DNA from: a bacterium
GTDB taxonomy: Bacteria > Desulfobacterota > JAPLJL01
Direction: 5' to 3'
Length of the DNA stretch: 64,000 bases
NCBI GenBank assembly: GCA_028713675.1
Contig: JAQTNV010000010.1
Coordinates: forward strand, 12,790 to 76,789
In this document: positions 59,304 to 64,000 of the stretch, in pieces
How the letters are laid out: each line of letters begins with the position of its first letter
Position numbering within the stretch: the stretch's first letter is position 1
The notes under the pieces: model-generated
What the model was told of the DNA's origin: nothing
What the model saw: the letters and a program-made list of their open reading frames with translations, nothing else
Databases searched by the model: none
Position numbers and translations under genes: made by a program

Positions 59304-60863
59304 TTATTCCACGATGAACTTGCGGACCTCGTTGGTCTGCGGATCGATCAGGTGGATCGCGCAGGCCGAGCAGGGGTCGAAGGAGCGGATGATCCGGACC
59401 AGGTTGATCGGGTTCTTCGGGTCCTTCACCGGGGCCCCGATCAGGGCCTCTTCGAACTGTCCCCGCACGCCGCTCTCGTCCCGGGGCGAGCTGTTCCAGG
59501 TGGTCGGGACCACGGCCGAGTAGTTCGCGATCTTCTTGTCCTTGATCGAGATCCAGTGCCCGAGGGCTCCCCGCGGCGCCTCGTAGAACCCGGCGCCCAT
59601 CCCGTCGGTGGGTTCCCAGTGGTCGGTGTCGTGGATTCTGAAACCGGGCTTGGCCATCTGGGACTGGAGCTGGTCGATCCATTTGTAGCAGGCGTCGAGG
59701 ACCAGTTTGGTCTCGAGCGCCCGGGCCGCGTGCCGGGCCACCACCCCGGGCTTGGCTCCCTTGGCAACCAGGTCGAGAAGATCGGGGTTTTTGGCCACCA
59801 GCAGGCGGGCCATCGGCCCCACTTCCATCGGCTTCCCGTCATACCGGGGGGCCTTGGAGAAGGAATAGGCTTCCTTCTTGTCCAGGTTGAAAACCTGCCG
59901 GCCATCCTTCGGATGGCCGGGCTGGGCGTCCTGGTACCAGCCGTACTTGACCGACTCGGTGATCTTGGCCGGGTCGCAAGGATCAACCTTAATGCTGGCC
60001 GGGTTGAGCCCGAGAATCACTCCGCCGGGGAAGAGCTGGGTCTTGCCTTCCGGATCCATTTCGAAACCGCCGTAGGCCAGGTAATTCAGATGCCCGGCGC
60101 CGAGCCCCGCCTTGGCCAGAGGGAAGAGCGGACCGGTCCCGACCGCCAGCACATCCTTCAGGTAAACGTTTTCGATAAAATTCTTCTGTTCGTCCAGCAT
60201 TGTCCGGAACTTTTTAACCTGTTCCGCATCCGGCTGCTGGGTGAAACCGCCCGCCACGATGCTCTGGTAATGCGGGGTGCGCCCGCCGAAGATGGCCCCC
60301 ATGTTCCTGGCCTTGGCGTGCATGATCAGGGCGTCGAGGTAATGCTTGACCAGGGTGGTCACCACCTCGGGGTCCTTCACGCAGTATTCGTCCGGCTCGT
60401 ACCGGGGGGTAAGCGGGAAGGTGTCCTTGGCGTTGACCAGGCCGACAATCTTGTCCTTTACCCCGAGCAGGGCCTTGTCACTGCCCTTGTAATTCGCCAC
60501 CGCCATGATGTCCAGGTAATCCAGGGCGGAGAGCTGGTAGAAATGCAGGGGATGGTCATAAAGGTACTGCGCCCCCATCACCAGGTTCCGGAGCAGGATC
60601 CCGCCGTAAGGGACCTTGGCCCCGACCGCGGATTCGATCGCTCGGGCCGAACAGATCTGGTGCACCGAGTAGCAGACCCCGCAGAAGCGGCTGGTCACGT
60701 AGGGGGCGTCCCGGGGGTCCTTGTCCTTGAGCAGGGCTTCAATCCCGCGGGCCATCGTGCCGCTGACCCAGGCGTTCTTGACCTGATCCTTTTCCAGCTC
60801 AACCTCGATTTTATAATGTCCCTCCAGCCTGGTTACTGGATCGATTACGATTCTCTTGGTCAT
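59304..60863 (-). CDS. [NiFe]-hydrogenase large subunit, group 1 type
   Basis: A 519-residue large subunit holding the Ni-Fe centre. The N-terminal ligand motif RFCGVCYSVH has Cys61 and Cys64; the C-terminal DPCSACAIH has Cys498 and Cys501. The maturation protease should cut after His504 and remove a 15-residue tail (LIDPQTNEVRKFIVE). Group 1 enzymes usually take up H2. The gene follows the small subunit by 37 bp and is carried to the periplasm with it. Confidence 0.96.
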   Translation of the reverse strand: MTKRIVIDPVTRLEGHYKIEVELEKDQVKNAWVSGTMARGIEALLKDKDPRDAPYVTSRFCGVCYSVHQICSARAIESAVGAKVPYGGILLRNLVMGAQYLYDHPLHFYQLSALDYLDIMAVANYKGSDKALLGVKDKIVGLVNAKDTFPLTPRYEPDEYCVKDPEVVTTLVKHYLDALIMHAKARNMGAIFGGRTPHYQSIVAGGFTQQPDAEQVKKFRTMLDEQKNFIENVYLKDVLAVGTGPLFPLAKAGLGAGHLNYLAYGGFEMDPEGKTQLFPGGVILGLNPASIKVDPCDPAKITESVKYGWYQDAQPGHPKDGRQVFNLDKKEAYSFSKAPRYDGKPMEVGPMARLLVAKNPDLLDLVAKGAKPGVVARHAARALETKLVLDACYKWIDQLQSQMAKPGFRIHDTDHWEPTDGMGAGFYEAPRGALGHWISIKDKKIANYSAVVPTTWNSSPRDESGVRGQFEEALIGAPVKDPKNPINLVRIIRSFDPCSACAIHLIDPQTNEVRKFIVE

Positions 60864-60900
60864 TTCCTTTTCTCCTTTCTAAAGGATTGGAATCCGGCCC

Positions 60901-61896
60901 TTAACCCTTGACCGAGATCAATCCGGCCTGCTTCTTCGCCAAAATCTTTTTCGAGACCTCTCCCTCCGATGTGAAGAGGGGGGTCATCTGGCCGTAGAAA
61001 GTCGGCTCGGCACACCCCTGGCACCCCGCTCCGCAGTCGATGCAGAAGTTGGTCTTGTCATTCCAAAGGCGGACAGGGCAATCGGAATTGGTATTCGGCC
61101 CCTTGCAGCCTTTTTCGAAAAGGCAGTAATCCTTCTGGGCCGGATCGTTCCAGTCCTTTAAAAACTTCGAGTCGTCGAAATTTTGTCTCCGCTTGCAGTT
61201 TTCGTGGACCACCGGGCCGAAGAAAATCTTGGGCCGGCCGTTGTCGTCGAGTTCGGGGGCCTTGCCGGTAGTCAGGATCTGGACAATGGTTCCGACCAGG
61301 TGCTCGGGATGCACCGGGCAGGTGGAAAGGTTGATCACGGTCTTTTCCGGAAGGAGCTTCTTGACCCCCATCCCCCTGCTCGGGGAGGCCGCGGGGATCC
61401 CGCCGAAGGAGGCGCAGGCCCCCACCGCCAGGATCATGCTGGCCTTGCCCGCCGCCTCTTGTACGATCTTCTTGAAGGGGCGCCCGCCGATCATGCAGAA
61501 ACGATCGTCCGCCTCGGGGATCGAGCCTTCCACCACCAGGAGATAACCGCCCTTCTTGAGGGCGTCCTGGTAGGCGCTTTCCGCGACCTCACCGGACGCC
61601 GCCATGATGGTCTCGTGATACCGGATCGAGAGCTTGTCCAGGATCAGGGAAGCCACCGGCGGGTTCAGGGAGCCGGTCAGCGAGATGGTGCAGCCCGTGC
61701 AGTCCTGGCCGTTGAGCCAGACCACCGGGAGTTTCCCGCTTCCGCCTTTTTCCGCGGCCTGCGCGAGGCTCTTGAGAATGGCCGACTCGGAAAGGCCGGT
61801 CATGGCCCCCAGGATCCCTATATACTTGAGGAAATCCCGGCGCGAGACACCCCTTAACTCGAGATCCTTCTCCATAATTTTTTCATAATCGTCCAT
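60901..61896 (-). CDS. [NiFe]-hydrogenase small subunit with Tat signal
   Basis: A 331-residue small subunit carrying three Fe-S clusters. The twin-arginine signal SRRDFLKYIG is at residues 18-27. WLNGQDCTGCT (Cys66, Cys69) binds the proximal cluster and CPVRLW...CIDCGAGCQGC are further ligands. No hydrophobic anchor follows at the C-terminus, so the dimer is probably soluble in the periplasm, as in Desulfovibrio, rather than membrane-bound by a cytochrome b; none is encoded beside it. Confidence 0.95.
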   Translation of the reverse strand: MDDYEKIMEKDLELRGVSRRDFLKYIGILGAMTGLSESAILKSLAQAAEKGGSGKLPVVWLNGQDCTGCTISLTGSLNPPVASLILDKLSIRYHETIMAASGEVAESAYQDALKKGGYLLVVEGSIPEADDRFCMIGGRPFKKIVQEAAGKASMILAVGACASFGGIPAASPSRGMGVKKLLPEKTVINLSTCPVHPEHLVGTIVQILTTGKAPELDDNGRPKIFFGPVVHENCKRRQNFDDSKFLKDWNDPAQKDYCLFEKGCKGPNTNSDCPVRLWNDKTNFCIDCGAGCQGCAEPTFYGQMTPLFTSEGEVSKKILAKKQAGLISVKG

Positions 61897-62042
61897 TTTC
61901 CCTCCTCGGTTTGGACAAATATTATTCTCGACAATATAGAGGTATTTTGTTCCGACTCAGTTAGTATTGCTTAACCTTTCCGAAAAATGATTTTTATAAT
62001 TAAATAAATTAGGTTTTACCGCCCACGCTGGAGGTAAATTCC

Positions 62043-62066
62043 TGACATATGTCAAGATTGACATAT
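62043..62066. promoter_or_regulatory. Nested TGACATA palindromes upstream of the hydrogenase
   Basis: TGACATATGTCA (62043-62054) and ATATGTCAAGATTGACATAT (62047-62066) are both perfect palindromes sharing arms, giving three half-sites. They sit about 150 bp before the small-subunit start and are a good operator candidate, possibly for the ModE-type regulator next door. Confidence 0.55.
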
Positions 62067-62175
62067 AAGTTAAAAATAACAACCCCCCTGCAACCTGGTT
62101 TTTCCGAACAACCAGAATGTATGAATTTAACCGGGCCGGGAGGCGGAACCCGGGAAACCCGCCGCGATCGCCGTC

Positions 62176-62583
62176 TTATTCCTTCTTGCGGGACACTCCC
62201 TTTTTAACGGAAGGCTTTTCTTCTGAGGCGTACTTGTTTATGTGTGCTTGAAAAATATTTTTTGCTTCTTTCAAAGCGACGGCTTCCACGGTATCAAACC
62301 ATTTCAGGAACCTGTCTCTCATTTCTTTTCCTTCCTGGGTCAGCTGGTATCCTTCGCGCTTTTCTCCCCGGCGCTTGAGCAGTTTAACCCCCGTGGCTTT
62401 TTGGGTGGCTTTGATCTTTCCCCAGGCGGCCCGGTACGACATCCCCAGTTTGTCCGCGGCTTTCCGCAGAGACCCGAGTTCTTCGATGGCGTTAAGCAAT
62501 TGGACGCGCCCGATGCCGAAATAAATGCCCTGGTTATCTTCCAGCCAGAGGTGCAGCCGCAAAGTGAGGTTTTTCCGATCCAT
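62176..62583 (-). CDS. ModE-type winged-helix regulator without molybdate domain
   Basis: A 135-residue protein with the ModE N-terminal winged helix (RVQLLNAIEELGSLRKAADKLGMSYRAAWGKI...). The molybdate-binding (TOBE-like) part is absent, so it senses something else or works constitutively. Its C-terminus is basic (SVKKGVSRKKE). It is located between the cytochrome and hydrogenase genes in the same direction, suggesting local control. Confidence 0.85.
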   Translation of the reverse strand: MDRKNLTLRLHLWLEDNQGIYFGIGRVQLLNAIEELGSLRKAADKLGMSYRAAWGKIKATQKATGVKLLKRRGEKREGYQLTQEGKEMRDRFLKWFDTVEAVALKEAKNIFQAHINKYASEEKPSVKKGVSRKKE

Positions 62584-62732
62584 CTTTGCTCCTTCTATAT
62601 TTTTTGCCCGATAATTTTCCGCCGGTTCAAGTAAAGAAGCATCCAGATTATATGTTAGGAATAATATGCAAGCAAAGAAACGACCACGATCAACTTTGCT
62701 TTAATGACAGGTCGGGAGAAGATTCGCTACCG

Positions 62733-62767
62733 AAAATTAAAGGGGCGGCCCCAACGAGCCGCCCCTT
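62733..62767 (-). terminator. Terminator after the cytochrome gene
   Basis: On the minus strand AAGGGGCGGC pairs with GCCGCCCCTT, followed by TAATTTT. Confidence 0.65.
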
Positions 62768-62799
62768 GTATATATTCGCGATCGGGTAAAAACCGATTC

Positions 62800-63840
62800 T
62801 TATTTATGGCAGGCCAGGCAGACCCCGGCTTTGTTCTGGCTCAGGTTGCTCTCCCATCCTTTGGGATGTGGGCTCACCCCGCCCGCGACGCCGCCGATCT
62901 GATGGCACTGGATGCAGTTGGAACTCATGCCCTGGTCGTGACAGGCCGCGCACTTGAGGATATCCCTCCGGGCGTCCCGGCCATGATCGTTCTGCCATCC
63001 CGCCGGATGAGGATTGGCGGGTGAATTGGAATAACCCCGGGCCACTCCCTCGCGCGCGTGACACGCGTTACAGCTGGATAACCCGTGGCATTGCAGGCAG
63101 AGGCTCTGGTCCGTCCGGGCATCGATGGAATGCTGGGTCCGATAATCTCCCCGGTGGATGAATTGTCTTTCGAGCGCTTCGGGGTATTTTACGCTCGGTT
63201 TTAAAACCTCCTTCTTCGAATGGCAGTCCGAGCAGAAGGCCTGGTCGTGGCACTGCCCGCAGACCTCCACCCCGACTCCCTTCAAAGCCGATTCCCGGTG
63301 TTCCTTCAGGTAATTGCCCTTATGGGAAAACTTGGTGATCGGTTTGAGCTTCATCTGCTGCAGGTCCGGGTGGCATTTGGAACACTGGAGGTCGGTGAAC
63401 ATCTGGGCGTGGCAGGCCTGGCACTCTTGATGGCCCGGAAGCGTGAAGCTGTCCCGGGTCTTGCTGATGTCTTTGCGCTGATGACAGGCCTGGCACTCCG
63501 CTTTGGACGCTTCCGTATGCAGTTTGTGGGAGAAATTCATTTCCAGTTTGTCGATTTTCACCTGAAGCGGTTTCTGGGGATCGGTATGGCACTTGGCACA
63601 GTCATTCATGAAGGCTTCATCGTGACAGTTCGCGCAGACCTGATGGTTGGGGATCATATGGCCGGTGCTCGCCTCGCTGGCCGAGATGTCCGGATGGCAG
63701 GTCAGGCATTCCGCGCCCGCATCCTTGTGCTGTTTGTGAGAAAAAATGATGGTGTCGCTTTTATTGAAAAGATACGTACAGGCTGTGACCACCCCCAGCG
63801 CCACCGATATCAGGAGCAGATATTTTTGCTTTTTTCCCAT
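62800..63840 (-). CDS. Multihaem cytochrome c with 13 CxxCH motifs
   Basis: A 346-residue protein with thirteen CxxCH haem sites (CLTCH, CANCH, CAKCH, CQACH twice, CSKCH, CGQCH, CSDCH, CLQCH, CNACH, CAACH, CIQCH, CLACH). The N-terminus has a hydrophobic helix ending VVTAC, so Cys21 may be lipidated and the protein attached on the outside. In NrfH/Hmc-like systems such cytochromes take electrons from periplasmic hydrogenase. Its location beside the hydrogenase supports that. It is probably in a transcript with the next upstream gene. Confidence 0.92.
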   Translation of the reverse strand: MGKKQKYLLLISVALGVVTACTYLFNKSDTIIFSHKQHKDAGAECLTCHPDISASEASTGHMIPNHQVCANCHDEAFMNDCAKCHTDPQKPLQVKIDKLEMNFSHKLHTEASKAECQACHQRKDISKTRDSFTLPGHQECQACHAQMFTDLQCSKCHPDLQQMKLKPITKFSHKGNYLKEHRESALKGVGVEVCGQCHDQAFCSDCHSKKEVLKPSVKYPEALERQFIHRGDYRTQHSIDARTDQSLCLQCHGLSSCNACHAREGVARGYSNSPANPHPAGWQNDHGRDARRDILKCAACHDQGMSSNCIQCHQIGGVAGGVSPHPKGWESNLSQNKAGVCLACHK

Positions 63841-63860
63841 GATTTTTCTCCTCGACTTGC

Positions 63861-64000
63861 CTATTCGGAAACAAAACCGGCAAAATCATAGACCAGTTTC
63901 AAGGTACCCCGATATTCCTCCTGAATGATCGGGCTTTCGGTAAAATCGAACGCTCCGACCAGCTTGATATTTTTATTCAGGATATAGCTCAGGTCGGGCC
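63861..64000 (-). CDS. C-terminal fragment of a probable beta-barrel protein
   Basis: Only the last 45 or so residues are in the window: alternating polar and hydrophobic strands such as YILNKNIKLVGAFDFTESP and YRGTLKLVYDFAGFVSE, then a stop. The pattern suits an outer-membrane barrel, perhaps a partner of the multihaem cytochrome 20 bp downstream. The family cannot be determined. Confidence 0.5.
   Translation of the reverse strand, partial: PDLSYILNKNIKLVGAFDFTESPIIQEEYRGTLKLVYDFAGFVSE

Noticed and set aside
59352-60911. A 519-residue plus-strand frame opposite the hydrogenase large subunit
   Set aside because: No recognisable domains, and the minus strand holds a full hydrogenase. The length match is a by-product of codon bias.

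Overview
The window looks like a GC-rich chromosome segment from an anaerobic, Gram-negative bacterium. An outer membrane is shown by KDO synthesis genes (kdsB, kdsA, kdsD), an LptC-like protein, a full Tol-Pal set, lipoproteins and beta-barrel proteins. Anaerobic life is suggested by a B12-type ribonucleotide reductase, a ferredoxin-linked 2-oxoglutarate oxidoreductase, a two-subunit Fe-S fumarase and a Tat-exported [NiFe] hydrogenase. I infer a deltaproteobacteria-like lineage or a related candidate phylum; no rRNA is present, so I cannot place it further.

Layout. 1-3.5 kb (minus): a thiolase-family protein cut by the window edge and two acyl-CoA dehydrogenases. 3.8-13.5 kb: a large lipoprotein with a degenerate PHP-like domain, a geranylgeranyl-reductase-family flavoprotein, an orphan ParA, an EF-Tu-domain-2-like mini protein, a GH31 lipoprotein and a duplicated TPR-like secreted protein. 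13.7-23.8 kb: mutS2 divergent from kdsB, then kdsA-kdsD-lptC, a peptidase/propeller/barrel protein and a class V aminotransferase. 24.3-27.6 kb (minus): nrdJ with a pair of NrdR boxes, and a GcvH-like protein. 27.8-33.7 kb: tolQ-tolR-tolA-tolB-pal-cpoB. 34.6-49.4 kb (minus): gatB, mtnP, ndk, then a central-carbon cluster. 49.5-64 kb: a porin-like protein, hypE-hypD-hypC, a REP-associated transposase, hypF, a maturation protease, a tetR-aldehyde dehydrogenase cassette (plus), the hydrogenase subunits, a ModE-type regulator, a 13-haem cytochrome and the tail of another protein.

The central-carbon cluster reads in transcription order mdh, fumarase (alpha, beta), sdhC-D-A-B, sucC-D, korD-A-B-C. 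This is the exact step order of the reductive branch oxaloacetate to malate, fumarate, succinate, succinyl-CoA and 2-oxoglutarate, although the flavoprotein carries the residue typical of succinate dehydrogenases. The hydrogenase, its Hyp maturation set and the multihaem cytochrome form a second energy module.

The most unusual signal lies between genes. More than twenty short degenerate tandem arrays share a period of exactly 7 bp while their unit sequence differs at each place, and many of them touch a stop codon. One such array encodes the signal peptide of CpoB. A second layer is a set of hairpins headed by GTAG or GGAG, the hallmark of REP sequences, densest around an intact REP-associated (RAYT) transposase. 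A third layer consists of dRS3-like palindromes. Together these suggest a genome with very active small-repeat dynamics.
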